Notes under the pieces: generated by a model
Databases searched by the model: none
The model's input: only the letters and a program-made list of their open reading frames with translations
What the model was told of the DNA's origin: nothing
Assembly: GCF_017948595.1 (NCBI RefSeq)
Contig: NZ_JAGFBV010000010.1
Coordinates: forward strand, 1 to 64,000
Source: Flavobacterium geliluteum
GTDB lineage: Bacteria > Bacteroidota > Bacteroidia > Flavobacteriales > Flavobacteriaceae
Reading direction: 5' to 3'
DNA: 64,000 nt
In this document: positions 47,426-57,080 of the stretch, piece after piece
How positions within the stretch are numbered: the stretch's first letter is position 1
Layout: every line of letters starts with the position of its first letter
Position numbers and translations under genes: made by a program

Positions 47426-48463
47426 ATGAAATACACCATTTTACCTCATACCGATATAAAAGTTAGTAAAATTTGCCTTGGTACCATGACTTTTGGTCAA
47501 CAAAATTCTGAAGCTGAAGGTCACGCCCAAATGGATTATGCCCTTGAAAGAGGTGTGAATTTTTTTGATACCGCCGAAATGTACTCGGTTCCGGCAAGTG
47601 AAGCTACTTACGGAAGCACCGAAAAAATTATAGGAACCTGGTTTAAAAAATCAGGCAATCGTGACAAAGTGGTTTTGGCATCTAAAATCGCAGGGCCAAA
47701 CGCCAATTTTGGGTACATGCGCGAAAAACTGGATTTCTCGCCTGCAAGTATCAAATTTGCTTTAGAAAATAGCTTAAAAAGACTGCAGACAGATTACATC
47801 GATTTGTATCAAATGCATTGGCCAGAGCGTAAAACCAATACTTTCGGGCAACGTGCTTTTAAAGTTCAGGACGATGAGTGGGAAGATAATTTTAGAGCCG
47901 TTCTGGAAACTTTCGATGGGTTAATCAAAGAAGGAAAAATAAAACATATTGGTGTTTCTAATGAAAATGCTTGGGGAATGATGCGTTTTCTGGAAGAAAG
48001 TAAATACCAGAATCTGCCACGAATTAAAACTGTTCAAAATCCGTATTCGTTATTAAATCGTCTTTTCGAAGTAGGTTCTTCAGAAGTAGCGCTTCATGAA
48101 AATTTGGGTTTACTAGCGTATTCTCCTTTAGCTTTCGGTGTTTTGACAGGTAAATTCTTGACAGGAGAACAGCATCCAAACGCTAGAATCAATCTTTTTC
48201 CGCAATACACACGCTACAACAGCGAGCAATGCACACAAGCAACTCGTTTGTACAATGAAATTGCTCAAAAACACGGTCTGACGCTTACAGAGCTCGCAAT
48301 GGGTTTTGTATTGCAACAGCCATTTCTTACCAGCGCCATCATTGGTGCTACGACCTTAGAACAATTAAAAGAAAATATCGATACAATTGATGTCACACTT
48401 TCTGAGGAGATCCTAGCCGAAATTGATGCTGTTCAAGCTATTATTCCGGATCCGGCACCATAA
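47426..48463 (+). CDS. Aldo/keto reductase, Tas-like
   Basis: A 345-aa NADPH-dependent reductase. The catalytic tetrad is expected in FFDTAEMY (Asp, Tyr), VVLASK (Lys) and YQMHWPER (His). The C terminus has the coenzyme-binding SAIIGATTLEQL block. The closest named relatives are Tas/YghZ proteins; the substrate is not deducible. Monocistronic with a terminator. Confidence 0.92.
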   Translation: MKYTILPHTDIKVSKICLGTMTFGQQNSEAEGHAQMDYALERGVNFFDTAEMYSVPASEATYGSTEKIIGTWFKKSGNRDKVVLASKIAGPNANFGYMREKLDFSPASIKFALENSLKRLQTDYIDLYQMHWPERKTNTFGQRAFKVQDDEWEDNFRAVLETFDGLIKEGKIKHIGVSNENAWGMMRFLEESKYQNLPRIKTVQNPYSLLNRLFEVGSSEVALHENLGLLAYSPLAFGVLTGKFLTGEQHPNARINLFPQYTRYNSEQCTQATRLYNEIAQKHGLTLTELAMGFVLQQPFLTSAIIGATTLEQLKENIDTIDVTLSEEILAEIDAVQAIIPDPAP

Positions 48464-48484
48464 TTTTAATTTTAGAATAATTGA

Positions 48485-48531
48485 AAATTCCACTAATTTG
48501 TCACTGAATGTTGTGATAATTAGTGGAATTT
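48485..48531 (+). terminator. Terminator-like hairpin after the aldo/keto reductase
   Basis: Arms AAATTCCACTAATT / AATTAGTGGAATTT (14 bp) across a 19-base loop, followed by GTTTTT. Confidence 0.7.
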
Positions 48532-48652
48532 GTTTTTAAAATTTTCGCTTTGCGAATTATTTTCTTTTGCCGATACTTTCAAAAATTAAATAAAGCATCA
48601 CTATTTTTTAAGTACTGAAAATTTGCTGAATTACGATAAATGATTATAAAAT

Positions 48653-50617
48653 CTAAAGATCAAACTCGTTATCGGTTGACAAAGAATCTACCGGAATTGC
48701 TGTTGAGTCTAAGGTTTTAATGCGCAATAACGATCGTGCATTTCCAGAAACATAAACCGGCGATTGAAAAACAGTATCTTCGGGAATCAAAACGCCACGA
48801 CGTAACATTAAGCTGCTTAAAAACTTTTGGTTCTTTATTGCGTAGTCTTTCAAATTTCCCTGATCGTTAAACTGATACATGAATTTCCGTGGTTTCGGAA
48901 TAATCGTCGCCAGGAACAAACATTCATTCAAACTCAAATCTGCCGGACTTTTCTGGAAATAAAAATGACTTGCTTCGCCAATTCCATAAACATTAGGCCC
49001 CCATTCGATAATATTAAAATACACTTCGAGCATTCTTTCCTTGCTTACCACGCGATTGTTTTCTAAAATATATACGAGTAAAATTTCTTCCAGCTTACGC
49101 GAAAGTGTTTTTTCTCGCGTCAAAAATACATTTTTGATCAATTGCATACTGATCGTACTAGCGCCACGAGAGAATTTTTTGGTTCGAATATTTTTTAGAA
49201 TTGACTGTTTAAAAGCTTCATTGATAAAGCCGCGATGTGAGAAAAACGAAGGGTCTTCTGTCGTTAGTACGCATTTGCGCAAATAAGGCGAAATTTGATC
49301 CAAAGGAGTGTAATTTGGATTTGCATTGCCGACCAAAACCGGTCTTTGTAAGACATTTTGTATGATGGCGCGATACACAAATTCGCCGTTTAATTTGTTA
49401 AGATTTGCCTCGCCGTATTTCGTGATTTTTAGATTTTCTTTGTTCAGTTTGCTGTCAAAAACCAATGTGTTGGGTTTGTTTTTATTGAATTTAAAGTCTA
49501 ATTTATAATTAAAATTACCAGTAGCTTGCATGCCTTGAAAATGTGTAAACAAACCGTCCGGCAGCGAAACAATAAAATCTTGGGCCTGCATTTTTGGAAT
49601 GTCGACTTTTAAAGTATAAACCGTATCCGATTCGGTATTGTACGAAACATAAGGAAGCACTTTTATTTTGTTTAGCGTCATAGACGAAGTGCTGTCGATC
49701 GAAATAAAATCATCGCCTAATAAAAAGCGATAATCAAAACGCGCATTTTTGATGATTACATCTTTGCTGGCAATTTTGGGATGGTTGATTTTAAGATTTG
49801 CAATAGAAGTAAAGCCATCAATGTGAAGTTCGCTTCCGTCTTTTTCAATGTTTTCAACATTCAGTCGTATAGAATCGAAGCTGGCTTTCAAATTGTATCT
49901 TTCATCCAGATACGGCACTTTAATCGCTCCGGTATCTACATTAAAAAAGCGAATATCGGCTTTTTTATTACGAGGGTCGGCAAAGCCTTTTATGTTCCAG
50001 CGCTGGTCAAAATCCTTGCTCTGAACATGTAGAGTTGTTTCGAGCTGTTTGTTGTTTAAAACAAGTCTATTAATCGCAATTGAGGCTGTTTTGCCATTGT
50101 CATTAATTTTAAAATTCAAACGTTCCAGTTTCATGTCGGTAGGAACGAGATTTAGTAGTTTCGAAATAATTCGGTAAGCAATTGTTGCGTATTTTCTTTT
50201 TTCGTTGGTGTCTTTTTCAGTGGTATCTTTTTTTAGAAAAGCATCAAAATTGCGTACTTTTCCTTTTTTGACCAATTGTACGTAACCGTCATTTACTTTC
50301 AAAGTGCCGATCTGGACATCGCCAACCAGTAAACTGGATAAATTGATAGTGGTTTCTATTTTTTTGATATTAAAAAGTGTGTCCGCATTTCGGGGAACGA
50401 GAACCACATCGGTTAGTTTTATGCCGGATAATCCCTCAAAAGAAGCCGATTCTACAGAGAAAACACTATCATAGTCCACGCTCATTTTGTGGGTGACTTT
50501 GGCAATGGCTTGTTTTAAAAGCGAATTTCGAAAAAAGTAAAATCCTAAAAAAAGCACTACCAATACTAAGGTAAGTATTGAAAGTGCTTTTATTATTTTT
50601 TGTTTTGGAAATTTCAT
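48653..50617 (-). CDS. GT51 transglycosylase with AsmA-like N-terminal region
   Basis: A 654-aa inner-membrane protein. I use the ATG at 50617 (MKFPKQKIIKALS), 19 bases after the radA stop, since an upstream TTG start would lie inside radA. One membrane anchor is followed by a long beta-rich periplasmic region (about residues 35-410) resembling AsmA-type proteins, then a GT51 domain (about 425-610) with EDPSFFSHRGF, STISMQLIKNVFL and RKLEEILLVYILE. It polymerises lipid II glycan strands. No transpeptidase domain is present. It is last in the panC-panD-radA run. Confidence 0.88.
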   Translation of the reverse strand: MKFPKQKIIKALSILTLVLVVLFLGFYFFRNSLLKQAIAKVTHKMSVDYDSVFSVESASFEGLSGIKLTDVVLVPRNADTLFNIKKIETTINLSSLLVGDVQIGTLKVNDGYVQLVKKGKVRNFDAFLKKDTTEKDTNEKRKYATIAYRIISKLLNLVPTDMKLERLNFKINDNGKTASIAINRLVLNNKQLETTLHVQSKDFDQRWNIKGFADPRNKKADIRFFNVDTGAIKVPYLDERYNLKASFDSIRLNVENIEKDGSELHIDGFTSIANLKINHPKIASKDVIIKNARFDYRFLLGDDFISIDSTSSMTLNKIKVLPYVSYNTESDTVYTLKVDIPKMQAQDFIVSLPDGLFTHFQGMQATGNFNYKLDFKFNKNKPNTLVFDSKLNKENLKITKYGEANLNKLNGEFVYRAIIQNVLQRPVLVGNANPNYTPLDQISPYLRKCVLTTEDPSFFSHRGFINEAFKQSILKNIRTKKFSRGASTISMQLIKNVFLTREKTLSRKLEEILLVYILENNRVVSKERMLEVYFNIIEWGPNVYGIGEASHFYFQKSPADLSLNECLFLATIIPKPRKFMYQFNDQGNLKDYAIKNQKFLSSLMLRRGVLIPEDTVFQSPVYVSGNARSLLRIKTLDSTAIPVDSLSTDNEFDL

Positions 50618-50636
50618 AAAGAAGGTTTTGTAAAAA

Positions 50637-51998
50637 CTACGCAAAAAGGATACTGGCGACGTCTTCAATTTTGTTAACAAGTTCTATTTTGATTCCTGTA
50701 TTTTTTAATGCAATTTTGTTGTATTTGGATACAAATATGGTGTTGAATCCGAGTTTTTCAGCTTCCTGAATGCGCTGATCGACACGGTTTACAGGGCGAA
50801 TTTCTCCCGATAAACCTACTTCTCCCGCAAAACAGAATCCTTTGGTTACCGGAATGTCTTCGTTGGACGATAATATGGCAGCGACAACCGCTAAGTCAAT
50901 TGCGGGATCATCTACTGAAATTCCGCCAGTAACATTTAGAAACACATCTTTTGCACCTAAACGAAATCCGGCTCTTTTTTCTAAAACCGCCAAAATCATG
51001 TTCAGCCTTTTGGCGTTGTAACCTGTTGTGCTTCGTTGTGGTGTTCCGTAAACTGCCGTGCTCACCAGAGATTGTATTTCGATCATCAACGGGCGCATGC
51101 CCTCCATAGTTGTGGCAATTGCAGTTCCGGACATTTCTTCGTCTTTGTGTGAAATCAATATTTCGGATGGGTTCGAAACTTCCCGCAAACCACTGCCTAA
51201 CATTTCGTAAATTCCGAGTTCGGCTGTTGAGCCAAAACGGTTTTTTAGCGATCGCAGAATGCGGTACACGTGATTTCTGTCGCCTTCAAATTGTAAAACA
51301 GTATCCACCATGTGCTCCAGAATTTTCGGGCCGGCGATGTTGCCGTCTTTGGTAATATGTCCAATTAAAATAACTGGGATATTGGTTTCTTTGGCAAATT
51401 TGATCAACTCGGCAGTAGTTTCCCTAATCTGCGAAATACTTCCGGCGGTAGATTCTATATAATCCGTGTGTAAGGTCTGGATTGAGTCGATGATGACTAT
51501 CTCGGGCTGAATGGCTTCAATTTGCTTGAAAATATTTTGCGTTTTTGTTTCCGTCAAAATATAACAATTGTCGCTATTGGGCGTGATTCTTTCGGCACGC
51601 ATCTTAATTTGTTTCTGGCTTTCTTCACCAGAAACATAAAGCGTTTTATAAGGCAATTTTAATGAAATCTGCAGTAAAAGTGTGCTTTTTCCAATGCCGG
51701 GTTCACCGCCCAAAAGAGTCAAAGATCCCGGAACGATTCCACCACCAAGAACACGATTCAATTCGCCATCGGTTGTATCCATTCGTACTTCCTGCGTCGA
51801 ATCGATTTCGTTGATTTTTAATGGGCGTGGCGCTTTACTGCTGGAAGTTGGTTCGCTTTTCCAAGCGACTTTTTCTTGCTTTTGGATAATTTCTTCGGCA
51901 ATCGTATTCCATTCTTTGCAGGCATTGCATTGTCCTTGCCATTTGGCGTATTGAGTGCCGCAATTCTGACAAAAAAAGGAAGTTTTTACTTTAGACAT
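50637..51998 (-). CDS. radA: DNA repair protein RadA
   Basis: A 453-aa RecA-like ATPase that drives branch migration in recombination. The N-terminal zinc finger is CQNCG...CNAC (residues 10-32), Walker A is GGEPGIGKSTLLLQ (about 95), the RadA-specific KNRFG motif is at about 255, and a Lon-type C-terminal domain covers about 290-453. Its start overlaps the stop of the hydrolase-like gene by one base (TAATG), which indicates co-translation. Confidence 0.97.
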   Translation of the reverse strand: MSKVKTSFFCQNCGTQYAKWQGQCNACKEWNTIAEEIIQKQEKVAWKSEPTSSSKAPRPLKINEIDSTQEVRMDTTDGELNRVLGGGIVPGSLTLLGGEPGIGKSTLLLQISLKLPYKTLYVSGEESQKQIKMRAERITPNSDNCYILTETKTQNIFKQIEAIQPEIVIIDSIQTLHTDYIESTAGSISQIRETTAELIKFAKETNIPVILIGHITKDGNIAGPKILEHMVDTVLQFEGDRNHVYRILRSLKNRFGSTAELGIYEMLGSGLREVSNPSEILISHKDEEMSGTAIATTMEGMRPLMIEIQSLVSTAVYGTPQRSTTGYNAKRLNMILAVLEKRAGFRLGAKDVFLNVTGGISVDDPAIDLAVVAAILSSNEDIPVTKGFCFAGEVGLSGEIRPVNRVDQRIQEAEKLGFNTIFVSKYNKIALKNTGIKIELVNKIEDVASILFA

Positions 51999-53152
51999 TA
52001 TTTGGTTTTTTTTGCAAGTGTATTCATTTGATCGATTTTTTCATACATCAAATCTTTATTCAAATCACCAATTGGTTCCATTTGAGAAGCGTTTTGATAT
52101 TTTTTAGACGCTCTTTTCGGGTCGTCCATTTTTTCGTACATCAATCCTAATTCGTATTCGCCCAACATTGCTTTCGGGTAGGTAACATTGGCAATTTCGG
52201 CCATTTTTCCTAATTCGTCGTAAGCTTTGTTTTTTAAAATTAAATTTTCAATTACTTTAAAATCACTCATCCTAACAGGAACTTCAATACCCATCATTTT
52301 AGACATTACGGCATATTTATTTTCTAAATAATCGGCGAATCCAGATTGAAGCACCACAATTTTATTATTGTATTCCTCTGAATTTATCGGACGATAGGCT
52401 TCAAAAATTTGATACAAAGCGCTCGGAATTGCATGTAAAACCTGTGTATAATGCGTTGTGTTTTTAAATACATCGTACTTGTAATTAACTAACGGATTAT
52501 TTGCGATTTTAATATTGCTGTCTAATTTTTCTATAGGTTCTTTTAGCTTTTTGTTATCGCCATCGGCAACAGAAATGTAATAAAAAACAGGTTCTGTAAT
52601 TTTGGCAAACTTTTCCGGAATCCTAACTTCCATTTTTGGGGCAAGTTCTGGGCTAAAGCAAATGTAGGCGTTAAAGATTGGCTGCTCTTTGTACAAATAA
52701 AAATTGATAAAACTAGCGGTAGTATCGTGTCCGGCAACGATTCTGAAAGGAGTTGTGCGGTATTTTTTTTCGATATACGGAATTAATTCTGCGCCGACAA
52801 ATTCAAAAAACTGAGCACCTTTTTCAAACGGCAACCCCGTGATTTCGTCGATTGTAGTGTCATCATAACGCTCTTCTTCTTTGTTTTGATGAATCCCGAT
52901 AATGATCATTTCCGGCAAATCATCCCAGTACGAACCGTAACTTAAATTCCCTGAAAAGGGGTCAAAAAGATAATCACCGTCTAACAAATATAAAACAGGG
53001 TATTTTTTTGTTGGATTTGATTCGTAAGAAGCGGGAAGTCCGATGGTTATTCTTCTCTCTGTTCCCAGTTTTTCAGATTTAATATTGTCAAATTTTTTCT
53101 GTGCGAAAACCGAAACCGAAATTAAGGCAAGCAAAAGGTAAACTTTTTTCAT
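51998..53152 (-). CDS. Alpha/beta-hydrolase-like exported protein lacking the nucleophile Ser
   Basis: A 384-aa protein with signal peptide (MKKVYLLLALISVSVFAQ; start set at 53152). The esterase D-like hydrolase region (about residues 25-260) has LYLLDGDYLF. The usual nucleophile elbow GxSxG is AGHDTTASF at about 140-148, with Asp in place of Ser, so a classical serine hydrolase reaction looks impossible. A C-terminal helical TPR-like tail follows (about 275-384). It couples to radA by a TAATG overlap. Confidence 0.85.
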   Translation of the reverse strand: MKKVYLLLALISVSVFAQKKFDNIKSEKLGTERRITIGLPASYESNPTKKYPVLYLLDGDYLFDPFSGNLSYGSYWDDLPEMIIIGIHQNKEEERYDDTTIDEITGLPFEKGAQFFEFVGAELIPYIEKKYRTTPFRIVAGHDTTASFINFYLYKEQPIFNAYICFSPELAPKMEVRIPEKFAKITEPVFYYISVADGDNKKLKEPIEKLDSNIKIANNPLVNYKYDVFKNTTHYTQVLHAIPSALYQIFEAYRPINSEEYNNKIVVLQSGFADYLENKYAVMSKMMGIEVPVRMSDFKVIENLILKNKAYDELGKMAEIANVTYPKAMLGEYELGLMYEKMDDPKRASKKYQNASQMEPIGDLNKDLMYEKIDQMNTLAKKTK

Positions 53153-53328
53153 GATTTGAGGCATTTCAGTAAATTAAAAAGTATTAAAATAAGGTACCAA
53201 TATAATACTTTATTTGCTTTTTGATAACAATGTGATTTAAAAAAGCCGTGAAATTTAAGACAAACAAAACGTCATTCGATCAAAAATAATTTTGACGAAT
53301 AAAGGATATTATATGTGTAAAAGAGAAT

Positions 53329-53679
53329 TTACGTTAACGAATTATCGTTTTCATTAGGGAAAACAATCCATGGTTTGAAGGTTTTGGCTTCTTCAAAATC
53401 CAAAGTTGCATAAGAAATGATGATAATAATGTCGTCTTTCTGTACTTTTCTGGCAGCAGGTCCGTTCAGGGTAATTTCGCCTGAATTTTTCTGGCCTTTT
53501 ATAGCATACGTTTCAAAGCGTTCACCATTATTAATGTTTACAATAGATACTTTTTCACCTTCAATAATGTTAGAGGCTTCCAGTAAAGTTTCGTCAATAG
53601 TAATACTGCCAATATAATTTAAATCGGCTCCCGTTACTTTTACACGATGAATTTTTGATTTTAAAACTTGAATTTGCAT
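53329..53679 (-). CDS. panD: Aspartate 1-decarboxylase
   Basis: A 116-aa pyruvoyl enzyme that makes beta-alanine for pantothenate and coenzyme A. The self-cleavage site is the Gly-Ser pair in YIGSITID (residues 24-25), and [12 protein letters not shown] and [11 protein letters not shown] are also typical. It starts 14 bases after panC ends, so the two form an operon. Confidence 0.96.
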   Translation of the reverse strand: MQIQVLKSKIHRVKVTGADLNYIGSITIDETLLEASNIIEGEKVSIVNINNGERFETYAIKGQKNSGEITLNGPAARKVQKDDIIIIISYATLDFEEAKTFKPWIVFPNENDNSLT

Positions 53680-53693
53680 GGTGCAAAGGTAAA

Positions 53694-54542
53694 TTAATTT
53701 AATGAAATGGTATCAATCAACCTTATAGAATTAACAAATACAGCTATAAATGCACGGTACTTTTTGTCTTTACTTTTATGATCGATAGGTAATAATGTCG
53801 ATTCATCAGCTATTACAAAATATTCCAACTCAAACATTTCGTTGTCTTTGAATGCATTTTGTACAAACTCAATGGTCGCTTCTGGGCTTTCTTTTGCGAA
53901 TATTTCCTGGGCTTGCAAAAGGGTTTTGTAGATAATCGAAGCTTTTTTTCTTTCTTCAGAAGTCAGGCGCTCGTTTCGGGAACTCATTGCCAATTGGTTG
54001 TCTTCTCTAAAAATAGGACAGCCTACAACATGTACTGGCATGTGGTTCTTTTCGACCATTTTTTTAACAATTTGCAATTGCTGAAAGTCTTTTTCGCCAA
54101 AATAAGCGTTCGTTGGTGTTACAATTTCAAACAAACGTTTTACTATGGTACCCACGCCATTAAAATGTCCGGGTCTGAATTTTCCTTCCATTTGATTTTC
54201 TAAACCATCAAAATCAAAATCCTGAGAAACCGTGTGTCCTTCGTAAATATCCTCGACAGAAGGAGCATAAAGGATGATTTTATCACTCAGATTACGCATT
54301 TTTTTTACGTCTTCTTCCAGCGTTCGGGGATATTTTTCTAAATCTTCAGGATTGTTAAATTGCGTTGGATTTACAAAAATACTCACCACAGTATCGTCAT
54401 TTTCTTTGATTGAGCGTTGCATTAAAGCCAGATGACCTTGGTGTAAAGCGCCCATTGTTGGTACAAACCCAATAGTTGAATTTGCGGTTTTGATAGTTTT
54501 TAAATAAGCTATCAAGGCTACTTTACCGTAGAAAATATGCAT
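53694..54542 (-). CDS. panC: Pantoate--beta-alanine ligase
   Basis: A 282-aa ATP-dependent ligase that joins pantoate and beta-alanine to form pantothenate. ATP-site motifs are [12 protein letters not shown] near residue 27 and the SSRNERL region around 180. I chose the ATG at 54542 ([10 protein letters not shown]) over an in-frame ATG 30 bases upstream, because the extra residues are not family-like. It uses the beta-alanine made by PanD from the next gene. Confidence 0.95.
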   Translation of the reverse strand: MHIFYGKVALIAYLKTIKTANSTIGFVPTMGALHQGHLALMQRSIKENDDTVVSIFVNPTQFNNPEDLEKYPRTLEEDVKKMRNLSDKIILYAPSVEDIYEGHTVSQDFDFDGLENQMEGKFRPGHFNGVGTIVKRLFEIVTPTNAYFGEKDFQQLQIVKKMVEKNHMPVHVVGCPIFREDNQLAMSSRNERLTSEERKKASIIYKTLLQAQEIFAKESPEATIEFVQNAFKDNEMFELEYFVIADESTLLPIDHKSKDKKYRAFIAVFVNSIRLIDTISLN

Positions 54543-54604
54543 GAGGGTATTATTAAAATTTAGTGCAAACATAATATATTAGTTAATAACTGCATAAATT
54601 TTTG

Positions 54605-54612
54605 TAATTTTG
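54605..54612 (+). promoter_or_regulatory. Candidate -7 element of the glycogen-synthase-like gene
   Basis: TAATTTTG matches TAnnTTTG, 38 bases before the ATG. The -33 element is poor. Confidence 0.4.
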
Positions 54613-54650
54613 CAACGTTTTTATTACCAAAAATTAAGTAAAATACTATT

Positions 54651-55457
54651 ATGAAAGATAAGAGGATATTATATGTATCATCTGAAGTCGTGCCATATTT
54701 GGCTGAAAATGAAGTTTCTTTAATGTCTTATGACGTTCCAAAGATGATCAATGATCAAGGCGGACAAATAAGAATTTTCATGCCAAGATACGGAAATATT
54801 AACGAAAGAAGACATCAATTACACGAAGTAATCAGACTTTCAGGGATGAATTTGGTAGTAAATGACTTGGATATGCCATTGATTATCAAAGTAGCTTCGA
54901 TTCCGAAAGAAAGAATTCAGGTTTATTTTATTGATAATGATGAATATTTTAAGAGAAAAGCAACTTTTGCAGACGAAGAAGGCGTTTTGTATCCTGATAA
55001 TGACGAAAGAGCCATATTTTTTGCAAAAGGAGTGGTAGAGACAGTAAAAAAACTCAACTGGGTTCCGGATATTATACATGTACATGGTTGGTTGGCTTCG
55101 ATGTTGCCTATTTACATGAAACATTACTATAAAAATGAAGCATTGTTCTCTGAAACGAAAATTGTTACTTCTGTTTATGGACAATCTTTTGATGAAAATC
55201 TGGATTTAGAAATGATCAATAAGGTAAAATTTGACGGTGTGCCGCATGATGCAGTTGCTGATTTGGAAGTGCCTAATTACGAAAATATCCTTAAAGCGAG
55301 CATATTACATTCTGATGCTGTGATTATAGCCTCTGAAAATGTATCGCCAAGTTTAACAAAATTTATAGAATCTTCAGGAAAACCTTTTTTACCTTTCGCC
55401 ACGAAAGATGCATTCGCCGAGGCGTATACAAATTTCTACAAGAGTATGGGGCTTTAA
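54651..55457 (+). CDS. Glycogen/starch synthase-like protein, N-terminal domain only
   Basis: A 268-aa protein related to the N-terminal (GT5) domain of glycogen synthase, with ILYVSSEVVPY at the start and PDIIHVHGWLASMLPIYM in the middle. True glycogen synthases are about 470 residues and carry a KxGG ADP-glucose motif after this start; here the position reads LAENEVS and the C-terminal nucleotide-binding domain is missing. It is therefore probably not a working synthase. It is 21 bases upstream of the DUF4270 gene, with glmS following. Confidence 0.85.
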   Translation: MKDKRILYVSSEVVPYLAENEVSLMSYDVPKMINDQGGQIRIFMPRYGNINERRHQLHEVIRLSGMNLVVNDLDMPLIIKVASIPKERIQVYFIDNDEYFKRKATFADEEGVLYPDNDERAIFFAKGVVETVKKLNWVPDIIHVHGWLASMLPIYMKHYYKNEALFSETKIVTSVYGQSFDENLDLEMINKVKFDGVPHDAVADLEVPNYENILKASILHSDAVIIASENVSPSLTKFIESSGKPFLPFATKDAFAEAYTNFYKSMGL

Positions 55458-55478
55458 ATTTTAACTTTATTATTAAAC

Positions 55479-57071
55479 ATGTATAATACTTCTTTTATTA
55501 AGAAACTTCTATTAGTTGCCACGGTTGCTGTTTTCTATTCTTGCGATAAGGATTTTATTGAGATCGGAGATACTTTAATCGGTGATAATCATTTTGGTTT
55601 GGAACCAGAAAATTACGATGTTAACGCTTACAATCAGAAAGTTACTCCAGTAGCTTCTAATAATTTAAATACAAATCCTTTGGGTATTTATGATAATGCT
55701 GTTTTTGGAACAACAACGGCTAATTTTAATACTCAGGTCGCATTGTCAGAATATGCGCCAACGATTGGCGAAGGTGTCGAAGTTGATAGCGTTACTATTA
55801 ATATTCCTTACTTTGTTCTTTCAAGTAAAACGGTCATAAATTCTGAAACAGGTAATTCTACTTATGTATTGGATTCTGTTTTTGGTCCTGCCGACGGAAA
55901 ATTAAAACTGAGCGTTTATGAGTCAGGTTATTACATGAGAGATCTTGATCCTAGTGGCAGTGTGCAAACAAGTCAGTTGTACTATACCAATCAAAATGTT
56001 GATTTTGACGGTCAAAAAGGAACACTCTTAAACGACAGTTCTAATAAACTGGAGAATGATGAGTTTTTCTTTAGCAGTAAAGAAATAGTTGAAAAAACAG
56101 TAGATGCTACCACAAAAGTAGAAACGAAGAAAAGATTTCCTCCGGAAATGCGTTTACATCTTAACAGAGAATTTTTTAAAACCAAACTTCTTGATGCTTC
56201 AAAAGCTTCGAATTTGGCAAATGCAGATCTTTTTAAAAATTATTTTAGAGGATTGTATTTTAAAGTAGAAAAATCCGGTTCCAGCAATAGTAATGCGGCG
56301 ATGATGGACTTTAAAAAAGGTAAAATCACCGTTTTTTATAAAGCCAAAACAGCTATTACTACAGATGATGAAAATGTAAAAGAAAATAAAACTTTGGTTC
56401 TGAATCTAACAGGTAATACGGTTAGTTTGCAGGAAGAAAGCAATGTAACGCCTGACTATTTGGATGCTACACAGAACGATGTTGTGGCTGATGATAAATT
56501 ATATCTAAAAGGAGGTCAGGGTTCTATGGCGATCATTGAGCTTAATGATTTTGCAACTCAGTTGGCAGATATTAAAGTCAAAGGTTGGATGGTTAATGAG
56601 GCAAATCTGGTTTTTACTATCGATTCTGACAAAATGAAAGGCGTAGATGAGCCGTTAAGGGTTTATTTGTACGATGCCACCAATAATACCCCTATTGTAG
56701 ATTATATTGCTGATGGTACTACTAGTTTAACAGGAGATACCCGCAGAGCAAAGTATATTTATGATGGTATCATCAATTTGGATGCTACTACCAAAAAAGG
56801 TAAAACGTATAAAATTCGTTTAACAAGTTATATTCGTAATTTGATCAAAAATGACAAAGCAGTAGCTGTAAAGTTAGGTTTGGTTGTAACGGATGATATT
56901 ACCATTGTTGCTTCCAGTAAAATGGATCCTAAAACGATCAACAATAGTAATTTTAAAGAAGTTCCAAGAACATCTGTAATGAGTCAGACAGGAACAGTAC
57001 TATTTGGAGGAACTGCTGCTTCGGCAGATAAAAAAGTAAAACTTCAAGTTTACTATACAAAACCAAATTAA
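55479..57071 (+). CDS. DUF4270 lipoprotein
   Basis: A 530-aa lipoprotein of the DUF4270 family, limited to Bacteroidota. The lipobox is FYSC (Cys near residue 22), followed by a mainly beta region. Conserved-looking parts are DSVTINIPYF and VFTIDSDKMKGVDEPLRVYLYD. Function is unknown. It lies between the glycogen-synthase-like gene and glmS with gaps of 21 and 9 bases, suggesting one operon. Confidence 0.88.
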   Translation: MYNTSFIKKLLLVATVAVFYSCDKDFIEIGDTLIGDNHFGLEPENYDVNAYNQKVTPVASNNLNTNPLGIYDNAVFGTTTANFNTQVALSEYAPTIGEGVEVDSVTINIPYFVLSSKTVINSETGNSTYVLDSVFGPADGKLKLSVYESGYYMRDLDPSGSVQTSQLYYTNQNVDFDGQKGTLLNDSSNKLENDEFFFSSKEIVEKTVDATTKVETKKRFPPEMRLHLNREFFKTKLLDASKASNLANADLFKNYFRGLYFKVEKSGSSNSNAAMMDFKKGKITVFYKAKTAITTDDENVKENKTLVLNLTGNTVSLQEESNVTPDYLDATQNDVVADDKLYLKGGQGSMAIIELNDFATQLADIKVKGWMVNEANLVFTIDSDKMKGVDEPLRVYLYDATNNTPIVDYIADGTTSLTGDTRRAKYIYDGIINLDATTKKGKTYKIRLTSYIRNLIKNDKAVAVKLGLVVTDDITIVASSKMDPKTINNSNFKEVPRTSVMSQTGTVLFGGTAASADKKVKLQVYYTKPN

Positions 57072-57080
57072 TAAAAATAT

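Noticed and set aside
57072..57080. glmS ribozyme
   Set aside because: Only nine bases separate the DUF4270 stop codon and the glmS start codon, so there is no room for the ribozyme.
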